Part shown: one piece after another, positions 1 through 8,201 of the stretch
How positions within the stretch are numbered: the first letter of the stretch is position 1
How the letters are laid out: every line of letters starts with the position of its first letter
Source: Candidatus Anammoxibacter sp.
GTDB lineage: Bacteria > Planctomycetota > Brocadiia > Brocadiales > Anammoxibacteraceae
Direction of reading: 5' to 3'
DNA length: 64,000 bases
Assembly: GCA_021777105.1 (NCBI GenBank)
Contig: JAIQZQ010000066.1
Location: forward strand, 1 to 64,000
Notes under the pieces: model-generated
Seen by the model: the letters and a program-made list of their open reading frames with translations, nothing else
What the model was told of the DNA's origin: nothing
Databases searched by the model: none
Translations under genes and position numbers: made by a program

Positions 1-12
1 GCAATCGGCTTC

Positions 13-144
13 GTTCAACAAAATTGTATACGTACTTGAGCGTACACAAAACGAAGAACCGCATCACTTTAAGAAATTAGTTATTGTGATGCATTTGCGC
101 TACTTGTTTGCACTCAACTACGTATACAATCCTAAATGTTAAGC
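13..144 (+). other. attC-like integron recombination site, family A copy 1
   Basis: The site runs from GTTCAAC (13-19, fits the RYYYAAC R'' box) to GTTAAGC (138-144, fits the GTTRRRY R' box). Between them the strand folds on itself: about 18 bases near 23-41 pair imperfectly with 113-130, and an inner hairpin joins GCATCAC (61-67) to GTGATGC (86-92). Long imperfect palindromes with these end boxes are the hallmark of attC. A gene starts 14 bases after R', as in gene cassettes. Two further near-identical copies lie at 1217-1348 and 24560-24691. Confidence 0.75.
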
Positions 145-158
145 GCCGGAGATAAGGT

Positions 159-875
159 ATGAAGTTACTGAGCTTTGACATAGAGATCTCGGATGTCTTC
201 GAAATGCGCAAAAACGAGGACATGGAGAAGTATGCGCCGTTTCATATTTCGGTGGCGACAACAGCCATTCATAACGGGGAGGAACGGATGTGGTATTCCG
301 AGGACGATGAAGGTCGCCCGGCGTTGAACTTGACAAAGCAACGAGCGCATGAACTTCTGGAGTATCTCGACGAAATGCAGCAAAAGGAATTCATTGTTTG
401 CGCATGGAACGGTTTGAACTTCGACTTGAAATGGATCGGACATCAGGCCGATGACATGGCCCTTGCAGCTCGTATCGCTTTGAAGAGTTACGACCCCATG
501 TTCCAATTCTTCAACCAGGCCGGTTTCCCAGTTAGCCTGGGAAAGGTGGCCGAAGGAATGGGCATCCCTCAAAAGAAACTTATGGACGGCGAAGACGCGC
601 CAAAGGAATGGCGCGCCGGAAATTACCAGAAAGTTATGGACTACTGCCTTGGTGATTGCCAAATGACTAATCTCATTGTTCTCGCCATCCAAAAGGCCCG
701 AGAGGTTCGATGGGTGACGGGAAGAGGCCGGATCAGTTCAAAGCCAATGCCGCGCATCAAGACAGTTGAGGAAGTGATCCGCGACCCAGAGCCCGACCAA
801 TCTTGGATGGATACACCAATACCAAAAAGCAAGTTCTATAAATGGATTCAGGAAGTTATAGGGACTGAAATATGA
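159..875 (+). CDS. DEDDy-type 3'-5' exonuclease-like protein in an integron cassette
   Basis: The 238-residue protein has the full exonuclease signature of the RNase H fold: Exo I D7-I-E9, Exo II N84-xxx-F88-D89, and Exo III Y162-xxx-D166. Tyr in Exo III places it in the DEDDy group, as in DnaQ-like and family-B polymerase proofreading domains. These residues bind two metals and remove nucleotides from a 3' end. No polymerase domain follows, so it acts alone or with a partner. The ATG sits 14 bases after an attC R' box with a purine-rich ribosome site, typical of a promoterless cassette. Its TGA overlaps a 47-codon frame (ATG at 872, to 1015), and a broken SIR2-like frame begins at 915. The exonuclease assignment is firm; substrate and role are unknown, defence being likely from context. 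Confidence 0.75.
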   Translation: MKLLSFDIEISDVFEMRKNEDMEKYAPFHISVATTAIHNGEERMWYSEDDEGRPALNLTKQRAHELLEYLDEMQQKEFIVCAWNGLNFDLKWIGHQADDMALAARIALKSYDPMFQFFNQAGFPVSLGKVAEGMGIPQKKLMDGEDAPKEWRAGNYQKVMDYCLGDCQMTNLIVLAIQKAREVRWVTGRGRISSKPMPRIKTVEEVIRDPEPDQSWMDTPIPKSKFYKWIQEVIGTEI

Positions 876-914
876 GTAACGATCTAACACCATTCCCATC
901 ACCCGAAATCAAGG

Positions 915-1154
915 ATGCAGTTCAAGACATGCGTGAGTTACTCTCTGGCGTTCCTGCTTGGGGCTGGCGGCATCAAGAACACAGGACTTCCGTTGATGCC
1001 GCAACTCACGAATGAAGTCTTGGGACATGACAAGATCGGCAAGAAAATTAAGAAGTTGTTCTCCGGCGCATAATGCGCCACGATTGAGGCCTATATGAGC
1101 GAACTCGTTGATCTTCTCTCCATCGCAAAAAGAAGAAAAAGGTATAAAATTTAA
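915..1154 (+). pseudogene. Truncated SIR2-like (NADase-type) gene fragment
   Basis: From ATG 915 the frame reads 52 residues containing FLLGAGGIKNTGLPLMPQLT, which matches the N-terminal nucleotide-binding loop of bacterial SIR2-like proteins (GAG-x-S/I-x-x-AG-x-PLM-x-x-LT). A TAA at 1071 interrupts it. The same frame then continues with EAYMSELVDLLSIAKRRK, which reads like the next stretch of such a protein, before ending at 1152. SIR2-like homology stops near 1130, exactly where sequence shared with the copy near 24475 begins. The gene therefore seems cut off by a recombination or duplication event and also carries a nonsense codon. SIR2 domains of this type deplete NAD in several anti-phage systems. 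An overlapping 47-codon frame (872-1015) covers the same DNA and may be spurious. Confidence 0.6.
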
Positions 1155-1216
1155 CGAAAATATTATTAAATTTGTAAGAATCCTGGTATTGAATACCCAT
1201 AAAGGCAATCGGCTTC
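1128..1216 (+). repeat. Conserved extension upstream of attC family A
   Basis: About 85 bases ahead of the attC boundary are nearly identical to 24475-24559, including an AT-rich run and the text GGTATTGAATACCCATA. Together with the attC this makes a repeat of roughly 220 bp present at 1128-1348 and 24475-24691. The left edge of the window cuts the first copy, so its upstream extension cannot be seen. Confidence 0.7.
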
Positions 1217-1348
1217 GTTCAACAAAATTTTATACGTACTTGAGCGTACACAAAACGAATAAGCGCATCACTTTAAGAAATTGGCTATTGTGAAGCAGTT
1301 GCGCTACTTGTTTGCACTCAACTACGTATAAAATCCTAAATGTTAGGC
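1217..1348 (+). other. attC-like integron recombination site, family A copy 2
   Basis: It starts at GTTCAAC (1217-1223) and ends at GTTAGGC (1342-1348), a perfect GTTRRRY box. The same folded core as copy 1 is present: outer arms carrying TACGTACTTGAG against CTCAACTACGTA and an inner GCATCAC/GTGA-GC hairpin with a few changes. With copy 1 it bounds a cassette of about 1.2 kb. Confidence 0.75.
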
Positions 1349-1401
1349 ATTGAACATAAATACTGCCGGATTATATCGGAATAAAGAAGGGCTTAAGGCT
1401 A

Positions 1402-2907
1402 ATGAAGCGACTAATTGAACTTTCAAACGAAGAGGCAAAAAAACATTTCCTGAAGGCCAGTAGCTACTTTAACGAAGATATGCCGAGCTATATCAGTTTT
1501 GAGCCGATTCTTGCTGACGTTGCGACTGTTCTCAACGGTAGGAATTACGCCGAATTTAAGTCTGCAAATCCAAGCAACTATTCGAGTGTCAACTACAGCT
1601 TAATTACAAATAAAGATGGTAAATTTGCATGGCGGCCCTTTGAGCTTATGCATCCTGCAATTTATGTATCTCTGATCAACGTAATATGTGACACTGATAA
1701 TTGGAAATTTATCACAGAGAGACTGTCTGAGTTTGATGGTGGCGTTGTTGAGTGTTGTAGTGCCCCCGTGATGTCACTTGACGATCAGACAGATATAGCA
1801 AAGCAAATTATTAGTTGGTGGCAGCGTGTCGAGCAACGTTCCCTGGCATACTCACTGGAATTTAATCAAGTCCTTCATACTGATGTAACCGACTGCTACG
1901 GCTCCCTGTACACACACAGCATCTCCTGGGCATTGCACGGCATTGATGAAGCTAAAGGAAAAAATGGAAAAAATTCTCTTATAGGAAACAAGATCGACTC
2001 TCATATCCAAGCGAGCCGATACGGTCAAACCAACGGAATTTCGCAAGGCTCTGTACTAATGGATTTCGTTGCAGAAATTATTCTCGGATATGTAGATGAA
2101 CTGATTAATTTAGAGCTAAAAACAGAGCTAAAAAATCAGGTAGATTTCCGAATCCTTCGGTATCGTGACGACTATCGAATATACGCCAATAGTGATGATC
2201 GGGCATATGGCATTCTGAAGATTGTTAGTGACAAATTGAGAATTGTCGGTATGAAGCTTGGCGTATCAAAAACTTTTTCTTGTAGGAACGTTATTGAAGG
2301 CTCGATAAAACCTGACAAATTGGCAGGGATTGAGCTGCAAGACCTTGGGAAGGTGAATGCAAAAACTATTCAGAAGCAGCTTTTGAGGTTACATTCATTC
2401 GGCCAGCGTTTTCCCAATAGCGGAGCACTTCGGCGACTTGTAGGTGAATTTCATACTGATGTTTCAAAACAGACCGAAGCACCGGATGATCTTGAAGTGC
2501 AAGTTGCCATCGCAACAGATATTGCATTTGTTTCCCCTGCGACATTCCCTGCTGTGGCCGGGATTTTGAGTCATCTCATTTCTCTTGCTCCGAGTGAAGA
2601 GAAATTACCACTTTGGACAAAGGTGCGCGATAAGATGTCTCGAATTCCCTACAACGGGTATCTCGAAATATGGTTACAGCGAGTAACGCAACCAAATGCT
2701 GTCGTTGAGTTCGTTAGTGACGAACCGATTTGCCAAATTGTAAACGGAAAAGATGCTATGTTGTGGGAAAACAGTTGGATATCAAGTAGTGCCCTGAAAG
2801 GTGCGTTAAAAGTATCAAAGATTGTCGTAGCACCTATGGACAAAATTAGCGAGGTTATGCAGCCTGAAGAAGTCGAGCTGTTCAAGCAGAATGCTTGGTC
2901 GTATTAA
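1402..2907 (+). CDS. Reverse transcriptase (UG/Abi-like) in an integron cassette
   Basis: A 501-residue RNA-directed DNA polymerase. Motif A is TDVTDCYGSLY with D161 and D164, motif B is GISQGS at 212-217, and motif C is RYRDD with the catalytic YxDD at 254-257. RPFELMHPAIYVSLINVI near 78-95 is the conserved upstream block. The 200 or so residues after the palm lack recognisable maturase or endonuclease domains and are probably helical. That plan resembles the 'unknown group' and abortive-infection reverse transcriptases that act in phage defence, rather than retron (no VTG motif, no msr/msd-like sequence seen) or group II intron enzymes. The start follows attC copy 2 by about 50 bases with a purine-rich stretch ahead. 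I cannot assign a specific DRT class. Confidence 0.8.
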   Translation: MKRLIELSNEEAKKHFLKASSYFNEDMPSYISFEPILADVATVLNGRNYAEFKSANPSNYSSVNYSLITNKDGKFAWRPFELMHPAIYVSLINVICDTDNWKFITERLSEFDGGVVECCSAPVMSLDDQTDIAKQIISWWQRVEQRSLAYSLEFNQVLHTDVTDCYGSLYTHSISWALHGIDEAKGKNGKNSLIGNKIDSHIQASRYGQTNGISQGSVLMDFVAEIILGYVDELINLELKTELKNQVDFRILRYRDDYRIYANSDDRAYGILKIVSDKLRIVGMKLGVSKTFSCRNVIEGSIKPDKLAGIELQDLGKVNAKTIQKQLLRLHSFGQRFPNSGALRRLVGEFHTDVSKQTEAPDDLEVQVAIATDIAFVSPATFPAVAGILSHLISLAPSEEKLPLWTKVRDKMSRIPYNGYLEIWLQRVTQPNAVVEFVSDEPICQIVNGKDAMLWENSWISSSALKGALKVSKIVVAPMDKISEVMQPEEVELFKQNAWSY

Positions 2908-2930
2908 TATTGGGTTGCGGATTTTATTTT

Positions 2931-2970
2931 GTGAAGGGGGTCTGTGAAGGGGGTCATGAAGGGGGTCAAA
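2931..2970 (+). repeat. Triple short repeat after the reverse transcriptase
   Basis: Three copies of a GTGAAGGGGGTC-like unit follow the reverse transcriptase stop within 40 bases. They could be remains of a short tandem repeat or part of an RNA 3' end. Nothing more can be said from the sequence. Confidence 0.6.
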
Positions 2971-3067
2971 TCTCCCCTTGACTGCATAAGAGAAGGAAGT
3001 ACTTAAGCCACAAGAGTGTGCAAATTTTTATTATTGACGATAGTATAATCACAAGTGATAATATCCT

Positions 3068-3130
3068 TTCTAACCAGCAAATACAGCCGACCGCAAAAAG
3101 TGCGGCGGCTGATCATATCATTCTGCGAAA
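3068..3130 (+). other. Degenerate short attC-like site
   Basis: CTAAC (3070-3074) is followed by a stem AGCCGACCGCA / TGCGGCGGCT with one unpaired A. This closely resembles the core of the short aadA-type attC (CTAAC...AAGCCGAC...GCGGCTTA). The R' box expected near 3125 is not recognisable, so the site may be dead. It lies between the reverse transcriptase and the next gene, where a cassette border would be expected. Confidence 0.4.
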
Positions 3131-3132
3131 TT

Positions 3133-3558
3133 ATGGAATTTGGTATAGATAAATTTATAGGTATCTGGGAATCAAAATCCGGGTATCGTTTAGATATAGA
3201 AAAAGTGTGTGCCGAAACAGCATTAGTTTCTATCTTTGATACATTAGGAAACCCAGTAGTAAGGACATATTTTAACTCTGCGCTGTCGACAAAGTTGCTA
3301 GCCACTTATGACGACTATGAGGGTAGGTTTGAAGTTGAACTATGGGAAAAAGGAAAAGGATTTTGTATGGACATAATTCATGATTTTGAGTATGAACTAG
3401 ATGATTATAATCGCGAATCATTAGTGCCAGCCCTTATTAGAAATTGTGAAGATGAATTTCTTGATGATTATTATGAAATATTTGGCCCTTTAGAACACTA
3501 TACGAGGGCAAATGCAGAACAAGTCACTAAAGCCGACCCTCAAGTCTGCCCGTTTTGA
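3133..3558 (+). CDS. Hypothetical acidic cassette protein
   Basis: About 141 residues from ATG 3133, rich in Asp, Glu and Tyr, with no membrane segment or known motif. An upstream in-frame start at 3055 would place its N-terminus inside the degenerate attC, so 3133 is preferred. The last 15 or so residues are encoded by the downstream attC-like site, a common feature of cassette genes whose stop lies inside the recombination site. I do not recognise a family. Confidence 0.55.
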   Translation: MEFGIDKFIGIWESKSGYRLDIEKVCAETALVSIFDTLGNPVVRTYFNSALSTKLLATYDDYEGRFEVELWEKGKGFCMDIIHDFEYELDDYNRESLVPALIRNCEDEFLDDYYEIFGPLEHYTRANAEQVTKADPQVCPF

Positions 3559-3625
3559 TAAGCGTTTTTAGATAAACGTTTTTATTTTATTTAGTCGCTT
3601 CGGGCGGCTTACCACAACGTTAGTG
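3513..3625 (+). other. attC-like integron recombination site, family B copy 1
   Basis: AAAGCCGACCC near 3529-3539 pairs with GGGCGGCTTA near 3602-3611, leaving one extra A unpaired, the strand-polarity feature of attC. The end box is AACGTTAGTG (GTT at 3619-3621), a loose match to GTTRRRY. Related copies lie at 5586-5697 and 25174-25291, each directly followed by a different gene. Confidence 0.65.
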
Positions 3626-3652
3626 GCGAGAGGCAGCAAAAGGAGAATAATT

Positions 3653-4456
3653 TTGGAACCAAAAATTAGAACTATTCCACTCACAATATTCGATATTTTT
3701 GTGATTATCATCCCTGGTTCGTTATGGTTGCTTTTACTTGTCACTGCCTATGGTATTTTAGTTGACCTTAAAGGAAGTAACATCCCTCATCAATTAGCTC
3801 CATTCTCTACTACCGTTTCTTTCCTAAAATATCTTTCGGGGTTTGGCACTGGATTTGGATCAATTATATTTTTTATTGGAAGTCTAATTATTGGCTATTC
3901 CCTAAAACCATTTTCAATGCAAATTGCTGAACTAATTATTATACCAATTACAAAGCTAAAATCAGCTAATCGTAAGGCCTATTTTAAATCACTTGAATTT
4001 CCTTTTCCACATCGGTTCACTGGGGGTAATTTCATTTCGTCAATATTTGAAATTGTTGAACATGCGACAGGATATAACATTACCGAAGACGCCACAGGTA
4101 AAATAAAGAGTGACCTCCCTGGTCGACAACCATTCTCAACCGTTAAACGTTTACTTCGCCTTACTAGTCCTGAACTCTGGGAAGATGGTGAACGTATGGA
4201 GATAGAGGCCCGTATGACAGGAACACTGTTTTCAGCTTTTGTATTCAGTTTTGTTCTTAGCCTTTTCTGCATTACGGTGAGCATAAAAGACAGTGTTGTA
4301 ACTAATACTTTGGTATGGGTTTGGTTTTTACTGTCTTTAATCTTCACTATAATTCTTGCGCAAGGCTTTTTAAAACTCAGAAAACGAGAAGTTGATTATA
4401 CATACCTAAATATACTTCTTGCTACAAAACATGAATCTAAACAAGAAAATGATTAA
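3653..4456 (+). CDS. Four-helix integral membrane cassette protein
   Basis: About 267 residues with hydrophobic helices near residues 12-34, 60-85, 190-212 and 220-240, and a soluble loop of about 100 residues between the second and third. I chose TTG 3653 because AAGGAG lies 8 bases ahead. GTG 3623 in the attC R' box would also be in frame. The loop contains ELWEDGERMEIEARMTG just before helix 3. No catalytic motif is visible. The layout (two helix pairs around a cytosolic domain) is compatible with a membrane effector or accessory protein, but no family was recognised. It is preceded by an attC-like site and so is a mobile cassette gene. Confidence 0.65.
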   Translation: MEPKIRTIPLTIFDIFVIIIPGSLWLLLLVTAYGILVDLKGSNIPHQLAPFSTTVSFLKYLSGFGTGFGSIIFFIGSLIIGYSLKPFSMQIAELIIIPITKLKSANRKAYFKSLEFPFPHRFTGGNFISSIFEIVEHATGYNITEDATGKIKSDLPGRQPFSTVKRLLRLTSPELWEDGERMEIEARMTGTLFSAFVFSFVLSLFCITVSIKDSVVTNTLVWVWFLLSLIFTIILAQGFLKLRKREVDYTYLNILLATKHESKQEND

Positions 4457-4500
4457 AAGCAAGTTTTAAATTAAATATAGACAATCTTAGAAATAAGTTT

Positions 4501-4574
4501 TCTAACAGCAAACGGAAAGCTATAGGGACAGACCTTTATATGGCAGTAAGCCGCACCTGATCGCAACGTTGGTG
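4501..4574 (+). other. Weak attC-like end
   Basis: The sequence CGCAACGTTGGTGGCGACA just before the HNH gene repeats the boundary text seen after family B copy 1 (CACAACGTTAGTGGCGAG). CTAAC lies at 4502-4506 upstream. The stem between them is poor, so this may be a damaged site or only the boundary box. Confidence 0.4.
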
Positions 4575-4591
4575 GCGACAACTAAAAAATC

Positions 4592-5458
4592 ATGAACGAA
4601 ATGATTAATTATTCAACTTCAAAAGTTCGAAATATAATTATTGACATATATAAAGGACAATGTCAATACTGCAAAAGATACCTTCCCAAGAATGTTTTAC
4701 AGGTTGATCATATCGACCCAGTATCTAAAGGAGGAAATAATATAGTAGAAAACTATACATTATCTTGTCAAGACTGCAATATAAAGAAAAGTGGAAGTGT
4801 TTTAGAAGAACCTGGCAGGTCTTTCCTTTTAACTATTGCAAAAAATAGAGCTGAAAGCATTAAAAAACAGATTGAGATGCGGTTAAGAAAACAAAAAGAA
4901 TCTAGAGATAAAGAGCATACCATTAAACAGACCGTCAAAAAAATTAAAACTGAAAAACATATTTTCAGTTGTTACAAAAGAATAGAAACTACCTGTTTTA
5001 ACTTCATTTTTCCATTCGGTTTTTACCTTAACGCTTATGATTTATTAAATAATATGCTAAAAATAAAGCAATGTAATAACAATCATTACCCTTACATTGA
5101 ATTTAAAACACAAGATATAATAAACTTTCTAAATAAACTAGACCTCAGTCAAGACCTGTTTCTTGAACAAATTGAATGGCTCTTACATATTCATTATGAA
5201 GTTAAAAGCAATAAAATTTCAGGAGAAGGGCATGTGGGCATTGAAAGTGTGAATGTTGATTTTGATAAAAATAATACCATTAAAACCGCTACATTTTACT
5301 TTGCCTCGTTTAATAAAAACGCTGTGAATACGTTTTTATCTTTAAATACATCTAATTATATAGAAACAGATGTAACGGATAAAAAGTTAACTCATCCTAA
5401 ATATTTTAGATATTTAGGTAAAATACATAGTAGCAATTTTAGAAGAACCAGAGATTAG
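4592..5458 (+). CDS. HNH endonuclease cassette protein
   Basis: A 288-residue protein with an N-terminal HNH nuclease module: CQYC near residues 24-27, VDHIDPVSKGGNN near 38-50 with the catalytic His pair region, and CQDC followed by NIKK near 60-67. The two CxxC pairs form the zinc site of the HNH fold, which cuts DNA with one metal ion. The remaining 200 residues are Lys/Asn rich with a predicted helical section and an unassigned C-terminal domain. The gene is very AT-rich compared with the housekeeping genes of this window. The start is 18 bases after the boundary box. It is likely a defence or selfish nuclease, with no methylase beside it. Confidence 0.7.
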   Translation: MNEMINYSTSKVRNIIIDIYKGQCQYCKRYLPKNVLQVDHIDPVSKGGNNIVENYTLSCQDCNIKKSGSVLEEPGRSFLLTIAKNRAESIKKQIEMRLRKQKESRDKEHTIKQTVKKIKTEKHIFSCYKRIETTCFNFIFPFGFYLNAYDLLNNMLKIKQCNNNHYPYIEFKTQDIINFLNKLDLSQDLFLEQIEWLLHIHYEVKSNKISGEGHVGIESVNVDFDKNNTIKTATFYFASFNKNAVNTFLSLNTSNYIETDVTDKKLTHPKYFRYLGKIHSSNFRRTRD

Positions 5459-5585
5459 AAAACATTAGGTCTTGATTATTAAGTATTAGGAAAACAATCT
5501 GGGCTACATTAATAAAATAAAGTATTAATAGGTTGAAAAGCAAAAACATTATTTTTCTGATCGTCAAAGTTTCTTGAGTATCTCG

Positions 5586-5697
5586 TTTCCAACAAGCCGC
5601 TAAAGCCGACCCTCAAGTTTTGCCGGTTTTTTATTTGTTTTTAAGTATTCGCAATTATTTTATTAACAGCTTCGGGAGGCTTAGCGCAACGCTGGAA
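5586..5697 (+). other. attC-like integron recombination site, family B copy 2
   Basis: AAGCCGCTAAAGCCGACCC at the 5' side pairs with GGGAGGCTTAGCGC at the 3' side, again with one unpaired A. The end box reads CAACGCTGGA, so the GTT core has become GCT. About 30 bases upstream (5556-5585) are also shared with 25136-25173. It closes the HNH cassette. Confidence 0.6.
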
Positions 5698-5700
5698 GTA

Positions 5701-6262
5701 AAAGCAGCCGTTTACATAAATAATAATTTAATAAATGTAAAAAAAGTGACTTGTTGTTAAATGGTAAAAATTATTACATCTCCTTTGACTATAAACAATA
5801 TACAAAATGGTAGTTCCTTTTAAAAAAATACGATCTAACCTCCTCATTCACGGTAAGCAAAAAACTCGCGGTGATTCATGCTTTAGTTGTGTTGACCAAC
5901 CGTTATGAATGTAGGAGGAAATATGACTCATGAAATATTTAAGGAAAGCTCCAAATAGAGTAAATAGCAGACGTAGTAGTAAGTTATAACCATATATCCA
6001 GCCCCCCTTTCGTCAAATCTGATGTTCAGTCTTTTCAAATGCGGCATTCCAATTAAACTGGCAAATTTCATTTGACGGTAATAGAACCAAAAGTGATAAT
6101 AACCTTACATGGCTAACAAAGCTGTAAACTGCTTCTATTACTCAATTAATATTGCTATTGTAGGACGCGATATATCTATATCTTGCATAGAAAACTAAAA
6201 CTTAAACTATTTAAAGGCGTCCACATGTTAATAACTAACAATTGAGGATTGAATATAAAACA
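5701..6262. other. Intergenic, no supported gene
   Basis: AT-rich, with stops in every frame. A perfect AGGAGG with an 11-codon frame (5923-5958) is present but too short to call. No further attC-like site is seen, so this is the right edge of the first cassette segment. Confidence 0.5.
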
Positions 6263-6745
6263 ATGAAAATACGAAGACTCACTTCTGAAAATTATGCGAA
6301 GGCTGATGCTTTGTTGCGGCAAGCATTTCCCAACAGCGCTTTTGAGGCGCAATTAGTTGAAAAGTTCCATAATAACGGCAAAGCTGTGCATGAATGGGTG
6401 TGTATTCATGCCAATAGAATAATTGCCTATATTGCTTTTTCAAATGCCTATAATGGGCCTGATGTGTGTGGTTTGCATTTGGCGCCGTTGGCTGTGAAAC
6501 CGGAGTTCCAAAAGCGGGGTGTAGGCGAGGAATTACTTCGCTTTAGCTTGAGGCAGGATGTTATTAAAGAAAGCTCTATTTTCGTTTTAGGCGCTCCAGG
6601 TTTTTATAAAAAGTTTGGATTTGAGCCTTGTGCCATGCCTATTTGTCCATTTGATAAAAATAATTCCCATTTCTTAAGTATCCGCAATAACACATCAAAA
6701 CAATTCACGGTGGGGTATGAACCGGAGTTTAACTGTGATGAATAG
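6263..6745 (+). CDS. GNAT family N-acetyltransferase (YhbS-like)
   Basis: About 160 residues from ATG 6263; a TTG at 6242 is in frame but has no ribosome site. LAPLAVKPEFQKRGVG is GNAT motif A with the Q-x-x-G-x-G acetyl-CoA pyrophosphate loop, and APGFYKKFGFEP is the usual C-terminal beta-strand and Tyr region of YhbS-type enzymes. These transfer acetyl from acetyl-CoA to an amino group. The substrate is unknown. It stands alone between the cassette segment and the TPR operon. Confidence 0.8.
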   Translation: MKIRRLTSENYAKADALLRQAFPNSAFEAQLVEKFHNNGKAVHEWVCIHANRIIAYIAFSNAYNGPDVCGLHLAPLAVKPEFQKRGVGEELLRFSLRQDVIKESSIFVLGAPGFYKKFGFEPCAMPICPFDKNNSHFLSIRNNTSKQFTVGYEPEFNCDE

Positions 6746-7233
6746 GTTTGCATATTGTTTCGCTCCCAAACCGGGGTTTTGGTTCGAGACGGAAAAATCC
6801 AGATCTAAGACACTAAATTGAGCGATTTTTATCATCCTCCTCTAACCCCTCCCTTCAATGGCAATTTCATTGACTTAAGGAATAAATTCTATTTTTACAC
6901 ACCCATCGTTCCCCTCTTTTTAGGGCTAAGGTTTATACACATCTTTTTGCGCTTTCGCAAGCTAACGCAGAACCGGTACTGAAGGTTACTAAGGGGCTGC
7001 TCAGAAATAAATGAGGGATTGAAGCAAATCGGTTGGATGCAGCTATATTTTTACAAAAAAAGGAATTTTGGGTCAATGTCTCCGTGCTTGAACATGCAGA
7101 CATTAAGACAACTCTGCGCGGGAGCTCGTTAAAAGCAGAGTTTTGTTTACATCAGTATGGTTGAAGCATTAGGAGACATTAAGCCAACAAATAGTTTAAT
7201 AAAATGGTTTGTAAATAAATATTCCGGTAAAGT
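6746..7233. other. Intergenic with dispersed repeat
   Basis: 6812-6880 carries a diverged copy of a repeat (ACTAAATTGAGCGATTTTTATCA followed by a C-rich stretch) also found at 35872-35950 and 36787-36870. The rest holds no convincing gene. Confidence 0.5.
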
Positions 7234-8145
7234 TTAAATAACCAGGCATTCCTGAATAACGTTTTCCAGTTCTTCAAGGAGATTTACAGCGTCTTGATTG
7301 TCTGGATTTAAAGATAATACAAAATGGAGTCGTCGAGTTATATCGTCTTTATCAGGATGGGAATTGTTTTGAATAAAATTTAACCTGGCCAGGTTCACTT
7401 GAGCCTTTTCCTGCAAAGGGTCAAGCGCTAATGATTTACGAAAAGCGGTTTCCGCTTCGCTCAATTTCTCCATATTCCAATAAACATACCCTAAATTATT
7501 CCAGGACTCTATATCATCCGGTTTTACCAGCAAGCATTGTTTAAAACCAATTAATGCGTCTTTATTGTTGCCTAACTGGGCATAAAGTTTTGCCAGGCTC
7601 TGCATTGCCTTGAAATTATTAGGTCTTGTTTTTAAAATTAACTTATATTCACTTATAGCCTCATCAAACATATCGTGCCGGGAATATAGAGAAGCCAGCT
7701 GGAAATGCGGGGCATCTTCATCGCCGGCTTTTTCAACGGCTTTTATGTATTGTTGCGCCGCGCCTTTATAATCGCCTTCAAGTTCCAACACTTTTGCTAT
7801 TTTGATCATTGTTTTATGATTATCAGGATCAAGGGACAGCGCTTTTTCATAAATCTTTCCGGCGCTGCCGAATCTTTTAAGTTTTTCATAAACATAGGCC
7901 AGGTTGTTATAGGCTTCAGGATTATCCGAATCCAGTTTAACCGCTTTTTCAAAATACTTTACAGATTTTTGACATTCATTTCTTTGGAGATAAACAAATC
8001 CTATGTTAACATAGGCTTCCATAAAGGTCTCGTCATATTTGAGGCACTTTTTATACGCCTCTATTGATTGATCGGCTTGCGGCTCTATATGATTATATCT
8101 GCAAGCTTTCATAAACCATTGTTTTGATAGAAGTTTTTTGTCCAT
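7234..8145 (-). CDS. Tetratricopeptide repeat protein
   Basis: A 303-residue soluble protein made almost entirely of about seven TPR units with the usual W/L-G-Y-A-F-A-P pattern, for example EAYVNIGFVYLQRNECQKSV and EAYNNLAYVYEKLKRFGSAG. TPR arrays scaffold protein complexes. It is the last gene of a minus-strand run (HTH protein, AAA ATPase, TPR) with 56 bases separating it from the ATPase gene. In type II secretion and MSHA-pilus loci an ExeA/MshM ATPase is often followed by a TPR protein (MshN-like), which suggests a related role. No signal peptide is seen, unlike MshN. Confidence 0.75.
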   Translation of the reverse strand: MDKKLLSKQWFMKACRYNHIEPQADQSIEAYKKCLKYDETFMEAYVNIGFVYLQRNECQKSVKYFEKAVKLDSDNPEAYNNLAYVYEKLKRFGSAGKIYEKALSLDPDNHKTMIKIAKVLELEGDYKGAAQQYIKAVEKAGDEDAPHFQLASLYSRHDMFDEAISEYKLILKTRPNNFKAMQSLAKLYAQLGNNKDALIGFKQCLLVKPDDIESWNNLGYVYWNMEKLSEAETAFRKSLALDPLQEKAQVNLARLNFIQNNSHPDKDDITRRLHFVLSLNPDNQDAVNLLEELENVIQECLVI

Positions 8146-8201
8146 TGTTATGCCGTTTCTTAAAATGATAAATCATTGTAAAAAGCCACGGAAATAGAAG
8201 G

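Noticed and set aside
5923..5958. Perfect AGGAGG with an 11-codon frame
   Set aside because: Too short and no downstream gene close enough for a leader role.
7010..7233. Possible gene remnant upstream of the TPR gene stop
   Set aside because: Stops in all frames and no recognisable motif over more than about 25 residues.
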